Positions 9,601-17,784 of a DNA stretch of 64,000 nucleotides are shown here, piece after piece. Origin of the DNA: Kaistella yonginensis. GTDB lineage: Bacteria; Bacteroidota; Bacteroidia; Flavobacteriales; Weeksellaceae. The notes under the pieces were generated by a model. That model was given only the letters and a program-made list of their open reading frames with translations. It searched no databases and was not told the DNA's origin. Numbering within the stretch: position 1 is the stretch's first letter; every line of letters starts with the position of its first letter. A program made the position numbers and the translations under genes. The stretch spans positions 1 through 64,000 of the forward strand of contig NZ_JAUFQB010000002.1 of assembly GCF_030409525.1 (NCBI RefSeq), given 5' to 3'.

Positions 9601-12309
9601 TTTAAATTGGGCAATATTGAAAAAGAGCAATACAATCATGAAAAAAGAGAAACTGAAACGGTAATTGTTGAATATAATCTTGCAGAAAAATTCAAAGATT
9701 TTGTCAGCAATCTTCCGAGCGATGCTTTTGCAGGTTCTTCATCCTGGGAAGTTAGAAGTTTCGTGGATAACGAAAGCGTTACAGGAAGCGATAAAGAAAG
9801 AAATGCATTAGTTCGGGAACGAAGAAAAGCCGCAGCAAATGATTTGTTTTCAAAATTTATTAGAGAAGAACTTTCTGATGATTTAAGAGAGCGATTTGTG
9901 AAAGACTTTAACCGGAATTACAATAATATTCACGTTCCAGATTATTCAAAATTTCCATTATTTTCTAAAATTCATCAAAATTTTAAAGGTGTAGCATTAA
10001 GATTGACGGAAGTTCAAAAATCAGGAATTGGACGGCAAACTACAAAAGGAGTGGGACTTTTAGCACACGAAGTAGGTTTTGGAAAAACTCTTTCTGGAAT
10101 TCTTTCAATGCACGAAGCAATGGAAAGGGGAAATGCGAAAAAACCATTAATTGTAGTCCCAAATGATAGTATTTTAAAACAATGGGTAGAAACTATTTTT
10201 GAAACCATTCCAAATGCAAAAGTGAATGTTTTAGGCAATCTTGGTAAAGATTATGACTTGTCAAAATTTGATAATAAAAAAGGAGAGATTACCATTGTTA
10301 CTTATGAAGGATTTAATAATATTGGATTTTCAAATGAAATCACCGAAGAATTATCGTCAAAATTCAATTACATTTCTGCCAATGAACTCAAAAGTGTAAC
10401 CAACACAGAAAGAGATTTTCAAATTGAATTACAGAAAGAAAAAGAAATTGAAGGCAAAATGAAACGTGGGAAAATTTACGATTGGGAAGATTTTGGATTT
10501 GACCATTTGACTTACGATGAAGTTCATAATGCCAATCACATCATTGGAAAAGTCAGAATTGAAGATCGTAGATTTTCTTCAGATTTTCGAAATCAAAACC
10601 AACAAACCTCGAAATTGGGAATCAATACTTGGATGGCTTGTCAATACATTCAAAAAAAGCAAAATGGCAGAAATGTAACGCTACTTTCAGCAACACCTTT
10701 TACCAACAAACCTTTGGAATATTATTCTATTTTGTCATTAATCGCCAATAAAAGATTAGAAGAATCAGGTTATTTTAACGTGAATACATTCTTTGAAACC
10801 TTTATGGAAGCGGATAACGATATGGAAATTGATGCGAAAGGTGATGTTAAGTTCAAACCAAATGTGCGAAGATTTAAAAACAATCAATTATTCCAACAAT
10901 TGCTTTCTGAATTTATCGATATTAAAGGGGAGGAAGATAATTTGGAGTTAATTCGTCCAAACAAAATAAATAAAGAATACAAAATTGAGCAAAATGATTT
11001 GACAAAAGAACAATATGATTTATTGAATCAAAATTTCGATGATGATGCAAAAGGTGCAATTCTAACTCATATTCTCAACGCACGATTAATTGCATTTTCT
11101 CCCTATCTATCAATCTATTATGAAGGGGTAGAACCAACCTTGAAAGAATTTATAGAAAACTCTCCAAAATTAAAAGAAACAATGAATCTCATTCGGCAAA
11201 ATAAAAATGACCTTCCAGATTCTGGACAGATTATTTATTCTGAATTAGCCGTAGCACAATTTCCGAAATTGAAAGAATATTTAATAAAAGAATTGAATTA
11301 CTCTCCTGAAGAAGTAGGAATAATTACAGGAAGCACACCTAAAAAACAGCGAGTAGCAATACAAGATAATTTCAATTCAGGAAAAATTAAAATAGTAATT
11401 GGAAGTGAAGCCATTCAAGAAGGAATGAATTTGCAAGAAAAGACAACCGATGTGTATCTCCTAACTTTACCTTACAATTTCACTTCTTTAAGACAAGTAG
11501 AAGGAAGAGCGTGGAGACAAGGTAACAAAAATGAAAATGTGAGAATCAATTTTATGCTGACCAATGATAGTATTGATGTTTTTATGTTGCAAAAATTGCA
11601 AGCAAAACAGGCAAGATATTTGGAAGCAATGAAAAAAGGTGCTAATGTTTTAGATATTTCGGATATAAGTACCCAAGAACTCAAAACTTCTATCATTACC
11701 AATCCGGAAACTAGAGCCAAAATTGAAATTGAATTGCTGAAGAAAAAGTTAGAAAGCGAGAAGAATAAATTTCTTGCAGATAATGCTTTTGTATTACGGA
11801 AATACGAAGATTTTACAAAAGTACAATCAGAGGTCTATAAAGCGGAAAATGCGTATCAGAGAATTTTAGAATATTCCAAAAATAGCGAAGACGTAAATGC
11901 GTCTTATTGGGAAACGCAATTGGTATCTTACCGACGAAATATAGATTTAGCAAAAGCAGAAGTACAAAGTACTATTTTTAAACTATCTGAAAAAGGTGTA
12001 AATGTAACTGAAATAGAAAAGCAAACTCAAACTACCGCCGAAAATATCGCCAAAATAGATGAAAAACTGGAAGCATTACCTTTTACGGAAGCAGATTTAA
12101 TTGAACAATATGAAGAGGAGAGAAAATTGAGATTGGAATTGAGTGATAATATGGATTTTGTAAAAGAAAGGAAACTTGAAAATGAAATGCTTTTTCAGAA
12201 TAATATTTCTGATGTAAAAATAGATTCAAAAAAGCAAACGGAGAATGATCAAGCAAAAAACAATTACATAAATACAGACAATTATTTTAGAAATTCTGCT
12301 CGGAGGTAG
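6634..12309 (+). CDS. Toprim / N6-adenine methyltransferase / SNF2-type helicase multidomain protein
   Basis: This 1891-residue protein contains three enzyme regions in order. Residues ~1-280 resemble the DUF3991/Toprim arrangement of plasmid primases: a CHC2-like region without clear zinc cysteines, then VFEGITD near 205 and DGDRAG near 255, the two Toprim acidic motifs. Residues ~510-680 are an N6-adenine methyltransferase with LEPSVGTGNF near 518 and NPPYGE near 595. Residues ~1120-1660 are an SF2/SNF2-like helicase: HEVGFGKT (motif I) near 1145, DEVH near 1294, LSATPF near 1350 and QVEGRAWRQG (motif VI) near 1621. The rest is largely predicted coiled coil. Methylase-helicase proteins of this sort (COG4646-like) are typical of conjugative elements and may protect or process incoming DNA; the role here is inferred. 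It is the last gene before the chromosomal tRNA. Confidence 0.8.
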   Translation: MQTNSNFFTPIEIVEISKEVSVLDYFQHLESKKKVVFDKKIGNEFYFKTDYNKFSVSDNGYFDFKSDEGGQIIKAVMEFEKLDWKDAIKFLKNFNGQSQVSINNIKEVQMNLDNFDVKSSKAEITNILRPNNEKLLSYFEERGISKQVLVDNTKQVHYQIGDKKYFGIGIENLSGGFEVRNPLMKSKIGDNDIIELKGEKNEVIVFEGITDTLSFIQLLKANNQKNNRTLVTLNSVTNLDKFLDRYQNYDGKIFLCLDGDRAGDLATQKITESLIGKEIKDIRLLYSISEKGNNDLNDYLQNKIKIQNKNLNLVEQKIPLNENDRTQSERISNAQHLGSQFSRRNFGESGKSSQSEQSENSGSRQILGSNNVGNGLTSGNGFDLSTRNGNESIGNSQQNDVEKNEGRENELDGGLLKSSKNLQLLEDLIQKYKGQKLSNVQVAEVVSVACFVSDDKKILLLENLIITDDLKDICNQYKSGGIAKDGRGILDEYYTDSRIVDAVQNLIKVHFKNKDEISVLEPSVGTGNFINASVGLAKKIEITAFEINDVTAKIAKIFNPKIDINLRSFETEFIEENGTKKEEADYLEKYDLILGNPPYGEHRGLYKGLGEEPKISKYEDYFVKRGMDSLKEGGILAMVLPSGWLNRQSKSNNFDLINAYRLPSGVFAGTQIGVDIIILKKNQQNRNQDLSNYFEKNPQNILGEIREKTNRFGSLENYVYGSLDEALILLENLQNKKETYRIGNLFDDLENEEFNIEENNSKNIQPEQIKKELEKLETTSETSTNFVIGKIEEVLLKLNEIKFKSPSINSEIKKFERFKNQIAENAKTFSDVKLKEIVEKADKILQSQNIQSAEYEVQSQPLIKKGILKYQFSKEDPIVESSLQNNPNISPEQISAFRDTSYDGTLKNHQKHLQFANFSDGKWIHDFYYAEGNIYSKLEQLEADFQKKNYTDLNPLQYQKQKKLLENVLPKHKNLDEISVNPNHEFVHQFKLGNIEKEQYNHEKRETETVIVEYNLAEKFKDFVSNLPSDAFAGSSSWEVRSFVDNESVTGSDKERNALVRERRKAAANDLFSKFIREELSDDLRERFVKDFNRNYNNIHVPDYSKFPLFSKIHQNFKGVALRLTEVQKSGIGRQTTKGVGLLAHEVGFGKTLSGILSMHEAMERGNAKKPLIVVPNDSILKQWVETIFETIPNAKVNVLGNLGKDYDLSKFDNKKGEITIVTYEGFNNIGFSNEITEELSSKFNYISANELKSVTNTERDFQIELQKEKEIEGKMKRGKIYDWEDFGFDHLTYDEVHNANHIIGKVRIEDRRFSSDFRNQNQQTSKLGINTWMACQYIQKKQNGRNVTLLSATPFTNKPLEYYSILSLIANKRLEESGYFNVNTFFETFMEADNDMEIDAKGDVKFKPNVRRFKNNQLFQQLLSEFIDIKGEEDNLELIRPNKINKEYKIEQNDLTKEQYDLLNQNFDDDAKGAILTHILNARLIAFSPYLSIYYEGVEPTLKEFIENSPKLKETMNLIRQNKNDLPDSGQIIYSELAVAQFPKLKEYLIKELNYSPEEVGIITGSTPKKQRVAIQDNFNSGKIKIVIGSEAIQEGMNLQEKTTDVYLLTLPYNFTSLRQVEGRAWRQGNKNENVRINFMLTNDSIDVFMLQKLQAKQARYLEAMKKGANVLDISDISTQELKTSIITNPETRAKIEIELLKKKLESEKNKFLADNAFVLRKYEDFTKVQSEVYKAENAYQRILEYSKNSEDVNASYWETQLVSYRRNIDLAKAEVQSTIFKLSEKGVNVTEIEKQTQTTAENIAKIDEKLEALPFTEADLIEQYEEERKLRLELSDNMDFVKERKLENEMLFQNNISDVKIDSKKQTENDQAKNNYINTDNYFRNSARR

Positions 12310-12340
12310 CATTCAATATTTTGATGCACAAAATTGTTAA

Positions 12341-12372
12341 AATAAAAAATCAGGAACGTTAGTCCCTGATTT
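12341..12372 (-). terminator. Terminator of the tRNA-Gln transcript
   Basis: Read on the minus strand, AAATCAGG pairs with CCTGATTT around a short loop with one internal mismatch, followed by TTTT, A, TTTT. It lies just beyond the 3' end of the tRNA. The sequence TTAGTCCCT occurs twice here with a 12-bp period (12359 and 12371). Confidence 0.55.
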
Positions 12373-12414
12373 AGTCCCTAATAATGTTAAGTTGCTGATT
12401 TACAGCGTTGTTTG

Positions 12415-12485
12415 TAGACCCACAGGGATTCGAACCCCAACTGACGGTACCAAAAACCGGAGTGCTACCGTTACACCATGGGTCT
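12415..12485 (-). tRNA. tRNA-Gln (anticodon TTG)
   Basis: The minus strand folds as a complete cloverleaf: acceptor AGACCCA/TGGGTCT, D stem GTG/CAC, anticodon loop TTTTGGT with TTG at 34-36, T loop TTCGAAT and discriminator A. CCA is not encoded. The anticodon stem has one C-T mismatch at its base (27-43). The 3' end faces the mobile element, so this is a plausible integration site, although no repeated tRNA end is visible inside the window. Confidence 0.92.
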
Positions 12486-12608
12486 GTCATTATTTTGGTG
12501 GTGCAAATCTAAAAAATATTTTCTTATCAAACAATTAATTCTAAACAATTATTTGAAAAAAGTAAGAATTATAATTTTAAATGATTTATTTTCAAATTTT
12601 AATTCCGT

Positions 12609-12616
12609 ATTTTTGA
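12609..12616 (+). promoter_or_regulatory. Possible recA -7 element (TATTTTTG)
   Basis: The sequence matches the Bacteroidota -7 consensus TAnnTTTG and ends 16 nt before the recA start. No TTG is seen at the expected -33 position, so the call is tentative. Confidence 0.35.
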
Positions 12617-12632
12617 AAAAATAATTTTACAA

Positions 12633-13640
12633 ATGAGCAGTATCGAAGATAAGAAAAAAGCACTGGCTTTGGTGCTTGAGAAATTGGATAAAACCTATGG
12701 CAAGGGAACCGTAATGACCTTGGGAGACGCCTCTGCGGATACTTCTATTGAGGTGATTCCGTCTGGGTCATTAGGATTGGATTTAGCCTTAGGAGTGGGT
12801 GGTTACCCAAGAGGAAGAGTGATTGAAATCTATGGGCCCGAATCTTCTGGTAAAACGACTTTAACTTTGCACGCCATTGCAGAAGCGCAAAAAGCGGGCG
12901 GAATTGCTGCTTTTATCGATGCTGAACATGCATTTGATAGAGGATATGCTAAAAAATTAGGAATTAATTTAGACGATTTAATAATTTCTCAGCCAGACAA
13001 TGGGGAACAAGCGTTGGAAATTGCCGATAACTTAATCCGTTCTGGAGCGGTCGATATTGTGGTGATTGACTCGGTGGCAGCTTTGACTCCGAAAGCGGAG
13101 ATTGAAGGCGAAATGGGCGATTCTAAAATGGGTCTTCATGCACGACTGATGTCTCAGGCATTGAGAAAATTAACAGGAACAATTTCTAAAACGAAATGTA
13201 CGGTGATTTTCATCAATCAGTTGAGAGAGAAAATTGGAGTAATGTTTGGAAATCCAGAAACGACTACGGGTGGAAATGCTTTGAAGTTTTACGCTTCGGT
13301 AAGGATTGACATTAGAAAAGCAAGTGCGCCGATTAAAACAGGCGATGAGGCAGTAGGTAGTCGTGTAAAAGTGAAGATTGTAAAAAACAAAGTCGCACCT
13401 CCATTTAAAATTGCAGAGTTTGATATTATGTACGGGGAAGGTATTTCTAAAACTGGTGAAATATTAGATGCAGCCGTGGACATGGGAATCGTTAAAAAAA
13501 GTGGTTCTTGGTTCAGTTATGCAGAGACGAAATTGGGTCAAGGTCGTGATGCAGTAAGAGATATGCTGAAAGATAATCCTGAACTTGCAGATGAACTGGA
13601 AGCAAAAATCAGAGAAGAGATTAAAAATAAAAAAGCATAA
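12633..13640 (+). CDS. recA: Recombinase RecA
   Basis: RecA forms filaments on single-stranded DNA, drives homologous pairing and triggers LexA-type self-cleavage where such repressors exist. Residues 68-75 are the Walker A motif [30 protein letters not shown] carries the Walker B and loop 1 regions; [21 protein letters not shown] is the conserved loop 2 region. The 335-residue length is normal. The gene stands alone, with a -7-like element upstream and a strong terminator at 13676-13700. It lies directly beside the tRNA-Gln and mobile element boundary but its own sequence looks intact and typical. Confidence 0.97.
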   Translation: MSSIEDKKKALALVLEKLDKTYGKGTVMTLGDASADTSIEVIPSGSLGLDLALGVGGYPRGRVIEIYGPESSGKTTLTLHAIAEAQKAGGIAAFIDAEHAFDRGYAKKLGINLDDLIISQPDNGEQALEIADNLIRSGAVDIVVIDSVAALTPKAEIEGEMGDSKMGLHARLMSQALRKLTGTISKTKCTVIFINQLREKIGVMFGNPETTTGGNALKFYASVRIDIRKASAPIKTGDEAVGSRVKVKIVKNKVAPPFKIAEFDIMYGEGISKTGEILDAAVDMGIVKKSGSWFSYAETKLGQGRDAVRDMLKDNPELADELEAKIREEIKNKKA

Positions 13641-13675
13641 AATGTCGATTTGATATTTGAAAGACTTAGATTTAA

Positions 13676-13700
13676 GGCAGCGATTACGCTGTCTTTTTTT
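13676..13700 (+). terminator. recA terminator
   Basis: A 7-bp stem (GGCAGCG with CGCTGTC, one G-T pair) and ATTA loop are followed by seven T. Confidence 0.85.
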
Positions 13701-13710
13701 ATGTTGAATG

Positions 13711-13847
13711 AGGAGCAGTTAGATTTTGGTTTCTTTCCAAACCGGTCCCGCTTTCACTACTCGCTTTTTTTGCGACCAAAACTTTAGCATAAAAGAAAAG
13801 TGGTTATTCGCAAAAAAGAGCTCAAACAAACCGTTCAATCGGGGCTA
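13711..13847. repeat. Interspersed hairpin repeat, copy A
   Basis: The unit begins AGGAGC and ends GGGGCTA; on the minus strand it starts TAGCCCCGATTGAACGG and contains GTGAAAGCGGGACCGG. The same end sequences bound copies B (17785-17890) and C (30700-30796), with a different central part in each. Here the core has inverted GCAAAAAA / TTTTTTGC arms. A 67-codon frame beginning at GTG 13800 starts inside this unit and is probably not a gene. The 380-nt gap between recA and htpG holds nothing else I can name. Confidence 0.55.
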
Positions 13848-14020
13848 AAAGATCAGGCATTTATTCTTTTCAACGAAGAAATTAAAGCGCTTTCATTCGT
13901 TCAAAAAACTTACTCTTCAATCAAATCGGGGTTTGCCCAAAAAAAATTGACAATGTGTCACTTTGAGGAGATTGGTGTTTTATTTGAGAACTCAACTGCA
14001 TAATTTAAAAATCAATTAAC

Positions 14021-15913
14021 ATGACAAAAGGAAATATTAATGTATCGGTGGAAAATATTTTTCCCTTAATTAAGAAGTTTTTGTACAGCGATCACGAAAT
14101 ATTTTTGCGTGAACTGATTTCTAATGCAACGGATGCGACTTTGAAGTTGAAACATTTAACCAGCATTGGAGAAATTAAAACGGATTACGGCCAACCGAAA
14201 ATTGAAGTGAAAATTGATAAAGACGCAAAAACTTTAACCATCATTGACCAGGGAATTGGGATGACCGGAGCCGAAGTTGAAAAATACATCAATCAGGTTG
14301 CTTTTTCCGGAGCGGAAGAATTTTTAGAAAAATACAAAGATTCGGTAAAAGATTCTGGAATTATTGGTCATTTTGGTCTTGGATTTTACTCGGCTTTTAT
14401 GGTGGCTGAGAAAGTGGAGATTCTTACTAAATCTTACAAAGAGGAGCCAGCAGTTCGTTGGATCTGTGATGGAAGTCCACAATATACTTTGGAAGATACA
14501 AACGACAAAACGGACAGAGGAACTGAGATTGTTCTTCATATCGCCGAAGATTCTACAGAATTTTTGGAGGAATCAAGAATTCGTGAATTGCTTTTGAAGT
14601 ATAATAAATTCATGCCCGTTCCAATTAAATTTGGAACGAAAACGGAGACTTTACCTTTAGCGGAAGACGCTGCTGAAGATGCAAAAGCAGAAACGGTACA
14701 AGTTGATAATATCATTAATAATCCAACTCCGGCCTGGACAAAAACTCCTAGCGAACTTTCTGATGCTGATTACAAAGAATTCTACCATGAGTTGTATCCA
14801 ATGCAATTTGAGGAGCCTTTATTTAATATTCATTTGAATGTTGATTATCCGTTCAATTTAACTGGAATTCTTTATTTCCCGAAATTGACCAACGGTTTAA
14901 ATATTGAGAAAGATAAAATTCAATTGTACCAAAATCAGGTGTATGTAACCGATGAGGTGAAAGGAATTGTACCTGATTTCTTAATGCTATTGCGCGGTGT
15001 GATCGATTCTCCGGATATTCCGTTGAACGTTTCGCGTTCTTACTTACAAGCTGATGGTGCGGTGAAGAAAATATCTTCGTACATCACCAAAAAAGTTGGA
15101 GATAAAATGGCTTCTTTATTTAATGAAAACCGTGAAGATTACGAGAAAAAATGGAACGACATTAAAATCGTGATTGAATACGGAATGATCTCTGAAGATA
15201 AATTCTTTGATAAATCGGACAAGTTTGCATTATACCCAACAACCGAAGGAAAATATTATTTATGGTCAGAATTGGAAGAGCAAGTAAAACCAATGCAAAC
15301 TGATAAAGATGGAAATTTTGTGATTCTTTACTCAACCAACGCAGATGAGCAGCACAGTTATATTCAGTCTGCGAAAGATAAAGGTTATGAAGTATTGCTG
15401 TTGGATTCGCCAATCGTTCCTCATTTGATTCAAAAACTAGAACAAAGCAAGGAAAAAATTTCTTTTGCCAGAGTTGATGCCGATCACCTCAATAATTTAA
15501 TTAAAAAAGATGATGCTGCGATTTCTAAATTGAATGAAACTGAAAAAGAATCATTGAAGAAAAACATCGAAGAAGCAGTCAACGACACTAAATTCTCTGT
15601 TCAAGTAGAAGACTTGGGAAGTTCGGAAGCTCCGTTCATGATTACACAACCAGAATTTATGCGCAGAATGAAAGATATGCAGGCGACGGGTGGTGGCGGA
15701 ATGTTTGGAATGAGCGGCTTCCCGGAAATGTATAATTTGGTGGTGAATTCTAACAGCGAATTGGCCGCAGAAATTCTGAAAAATGATAATGCAGAAGAGA
15801 AAAATTCTAAAATTAAATATGCTTTAGATTTGGCGAAACTTTCTCAGAATTTGCTGAAAGGAAAAGATCTGACAGAATTTATTCAGAGAAGTTATCAGCA
15901 GTTGAGTAAGTAA
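14021..15913 (+). CDS. htpG: Chaperone HtpG (Hsp90 family)
   Basis: HtpG is the cytosolic ATP-dependent Hsp90 homologue, acting as a dimer on late folding intermediates. The N-terminal GHKL ATPase is clear: EIFLRELISNATDA near residue 28, the nucleotide motif DQGIGM near 77, and GHFGLGFYSAFMV near 117. The middle and dimerisation domains follow in normal order, and the 630 residues fit the family. The C-terminus lacks the eukaryotic MEEVD, as expected for bacteria. The gene is monocistronic: repeat copy A lies upstream and a near-perfect palindrome followed by six T ends the unit downstream. Confidence 0.97.
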   Translation: MTKGNINVSVENIFPLIKKFLYSDHEIFLRELISNATDATLKLKHLTSIGEIKTDYGQPKIEVKIDKDAKTLTIIDQGIGMTGAEVEKYINQVAFSGAEEFLEKYKDSVKDSGIIGHFGLGFYSAFMVAEKVEILTKSYKEEPAVRWICDGSPQYTLEDTNDKTDRGTEIVLHIAEDSTEFLEESRIRELLLKYNKFMPVPIKFGTKTETLPLAEDAAEDAKAETVQVDNIINNPTPAWTKTPSELSDADYKEFYHELYPMQFEEPLFNIHLNVDYPFNLTGILYFPKLTNGLNIEKDKIQLYQNQVYVTDEVKGIVPDFLMLLRGVIDSPDIPLNVSRSYLQADGAVKKISSYITKKVGDKMASLFNENREDYEKKWNDIKIVIEYGMISEDKFFDKSDKFALYPTTEGKYYLWSELEEQVKPMQTDKDGNFVILYSTNADEQHSYIQSAKDKGYEVLLLDSPIVPHLIQKLEQSKEKISFARVDADHLNNLIKKDDAAISKLNETEKESLKKNIEEAVNDTKFSVQVEDLGSSEAPFMITQPEFMRRMKDMQATGGGGMFGMSGFPEMYNLVVNSNSELAAEILKNDNAEEKNSKIKYALDLAKLSQNLLKGKDLTEFIQRSYQQLSK

Positions 15914-15966
15914 TTGGATAGCAGACAAAAACTAAAATATTTTTTTGTTTGGTACTTATAACTTAT

Positions 15967-16005
15967 AACCTTGTCAGGGTTTAAAACCCTGACAAGGTTT
16001 TTTAA
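15967..16005 (+). terminator. htpG terminator formed by a 33-nt palindrome
   Basis: AACCTTGTCAGGGTTT is followed, after one base, by its exact reverse complement and then six T. A 33-nt relative with paired substitutions lies at 17968-18000, so this is also a member of a small repeat family. Confidence 0.75.
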
Positions 16006-16061
16006 GGCTAATTTCCATGGTCCTGTTTCATATGATTTTCATTGTGAGTTTGGTTGAATTT

Positions 16062-16105
16062 CATAGGATTTTATCCTATGCTTTGTTAAGGCGCCACTTC
16101 GTGGC
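16062..16105. repeat. Two adjacent hairpins, probable intergenic repeat
   Basis: CATAGGAT/ATCCTATG (16062-16080) and GCCAC/GTGGC (16093-16105) are joined by CTTTGTTAAG. The pair sits just downstream of the convergent alkyltransferase-like gene. It lacks a T run and looks like a structured intergenic repeat, not a terminator. Confidence 0.4.
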
Positions 16106-16115
16106 TCGTGTATTT

Positions 16116-16421
16116 TTACAATTCTTCCAACGGATTCCAAAATACTTCTTTAAAATTCTGAATTTTTCCCTCGTTCACTTCCACGCCTTCAATTTTTAAT
16201 TTTCCTACAAAATCGCGAAGGCAACTTGCTGTAATTCTCCCAGACGCATTGCAAACGCGATGCGCCGGAAAATCTTCCTCATAATTCCGCAAAGCGTTTC
16301 CGACATGTCTTGCATGATTCGGATACCCAACCGCTCTTGCAATCGCGCCATAACTCGTCACTCTTCCTTCCGGAATCAGCATGATGATTTCAAAAACCTG
16401 TTTTTTGAATAGCTCGTTCAC
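16116..16421 (-). CDS. Alkyltransferase-like protein (MGMT family, no catalytic cysteine)
   Basis: The 101 residues cover only the C-terminal DNA-binding domain of the O6-alkylguanine-DNA alkyltransferase family, with the helix-turn-helix region (GRVTSYGAIARAVG) and the arginine finger in NHARHVGNALR. The active-site motif PCHR reads PAHR here, so the alkyl-accepting cysteine is replaced by alanine. Known alkyltransferase-like (ATL) proteins with such a change bind alkylated guanine without repairing it and recruit nucleotide excision repair. That role is inferred from the family. The gene is divergent from the 48-residue protein gene that starts at 16474. Confidence 0.85.
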   Translation of the reverse strand: MNELFKKQVFEIIMLIPEGRVTSYGAIARAVGYPNHARHVGNALRNYEEDFPAHRVCNASGRITASCLRDFVGKLKIEGVEVNEGKIQNFKEVFWNPLEEL

Positions 16422-16473
16422 TTTGTTAATTTAATGTTAATTTTGTACATTAGAATCTACAAATATAAAAGTT

Positions 16474-16620
16474 ATGAAAAAAAAATTCTTTATAATTCTT
16501 AATAAAATCAATAAGAAAGTTTTACCAAAACTAGGGGGACAAGATCCCTTGAAAATGAACAAATTTCAAAAAGGAATATTGGCTTATCGGTATTATGTGG
16601 TGATTAATTCTTTGGATTAG
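16474..16620 (+). CDS. Small conserved basic protein, 48 residues
   Basis: The frame from ATG 16474 to TAG 16618 encodes MKKKFFIILNKINKKVLP, then ends IAYRYYVVINSLD-like (AYRYYVVINSLD). It is strongly basic at the N-terminus with a short hydrophobic-aromatic tail. I recall similar ~50-residue proteins in flavobacteria, sometimes labelled SsrA-binding protein without good reason; function is unknown. A TAATTTTG -7-like element lies at 16438-16445. The coding evidence is the open frame, codon use like the neighbours and the isolated intergenic position. Confidence 0.6.
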   Translation: MKKKFFIILNKINKKVLPKLGGQDPLKMNKFQKGILAYRYYVVINSLD

Positions 16621-16764
16621 TTGATTTATCTTCATCATACTTTAAGCAGGAAACTAAAAGCAGCACAAGAAAATACGACAAAAAAAATACGCCTATTTAA
16701 AGGCGTAATTATAATTATAATTTAAAATTTAGTTTTCTAACATCTAACATCTAACATCTAAATT

Positions 16765-17739
16765 TTAAGAATTCTCCAATATATAAGAGAACATCAGCGG
16801 TGCACAAATCGTTGCATCGCTTTCAACGATAAACTTCGGTGTAGTGATGTCCAGTTTTCCCCACGTGATTTTTTCATTCGGAACAGCTCCTGAATACGAC
16901 CCGTAAGAAGTCGTAGAATCAGAAATCTGACAGAAATACGACCAAAATGGTGTATCCGTCATTTCCATATCTTGATACAACATCGGGACCACACAAATTG
17001 GGAAATCTCCAGCGATTCCACCACCAACTTGGAAGAATCCAACGCCTTTTCCACCTGAATTTTTAGGGTACCAATCTGCCAAATACATCATGTATTCAAT
17101 TCCAGATTTCACGGTAGAAGGCTTTAATTCACCTTTGATACAGTAGCTTGAGAAAATATTTCCCATCGTGGAATCTTCCCAGCCTGGAACAACAATCGGT
17201 AGGTTTTTCTCTGCCGCAGCAATCATCCAGGAGTTCTCTCTCGGAATTTCATAATACTGCTCCAAAACTCCGGACAAAATCATTTTGTACATATATTCAT
17301 GCGGGAAAAAACGCTCGCCAGCGGCTTCCGCATCTTTCCAAATCTTCACGATATGCTCTTGCAATCTTCGGAACGCTTCCTCTTCTGGAATGCACGTGTC
17401 CGTCACCCGATTCAATCCTTTTTCCATTAAATCCCACTCTTCCTGCGGTGTTAAATCACGATAATTTGGTACACGTTTGTAATGAGAGTGTGCGACCAAA
17501 TTCATTAAGTCCTCTTCTAAATTCGCTCCAGTACAAGAAATAATATGCACTTTATCTTCGCGAATCATTTCAGCTAAAATTTTTCCAATCTCCGCGGTGG
17601 ACATTGCACCCGCCAGAGTGATCATCATTTTTCCGCCATCTTTTAAATGGGCAACATATCCTTTTGAAGCATCTACCAAAGCTGCAGAATTAAAATGCAG
17701 GTAATATTTTTCGATAAATTCCGTAATCGGTTTACTCAT
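16765..17739 (-). CDS. Deoxyhypusine synthase family protein
   Basis: The protein (324 residues) belongs to the deoxyhypusine synthase family, NAD-dependent enzymes that transfer an aminobutyl group from spermidine. The nucleotide region (LAGAMSTAEIGKILAEMI, SCTGANLEEDL) and the motif ITWGKLD with the catalytic-type lysine at residue 295 are present. Bacteria lack eIF5A, the usual target, so the acceptor here may be a polyamine (homospermidine-synthase-like chemistry) or unknown. A TATCTTTG -7 element lies at 17756-17763, 16 nt before the start codon. No other polyamine gene is adjacent. Confidence 0.85.
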   Translation of the reverse strand: MSKPITEFIEKYYLHFNSAALVDASKGYVAHLKDGGKMMITLAGAMSTAEIGKILAEMIREDKVHIISCTGANLEEDLMNLVAHSHYKRVPNYRDLTPQEEWDLMEKGLNRVTDTCIPEEEAFRRLQEHIVKIWKDAEAAGERFFPHEYMYKMILSGVLEQYYEIPRENSWMIAAAEKNLPIVVPGWEDSTMGNIFSSYCIKGELKPSTVKSGIEYMMYLADWYPKNSGGKGVGFFQVGGGIAGDFPICVVPMLYQDMEMTDTPFWSYFCQISDSTTSYGSYSGAVPNEKITWGKLDITTPKFIVESDATICAPLMFSYILENS

Positions 17740-17755
17740 AATTTTTTGATTTTAG

Positions 17756-17763
17756 CAAAGATA
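17756..17763 (-). promoter_or_regulatory. Possible -7 element of the deoxyhypusine synthase-like gene
   Basis: The minus strand reads TATCTTTG, an exact TAnnTTTG match, 16 nt upstream of the start. No TTG lies at a good distance. Confidence 0.4.
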
Positions 17764-17784
17764 ATCAATTTTAAGAATTTCTTT

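Noticed and set aside
13800-14003. 67-codon frame between recA and htpG
   Set aside because: It begins with GTG inside repeat copy A, its first third is repeat sequence, and no family is recognised.
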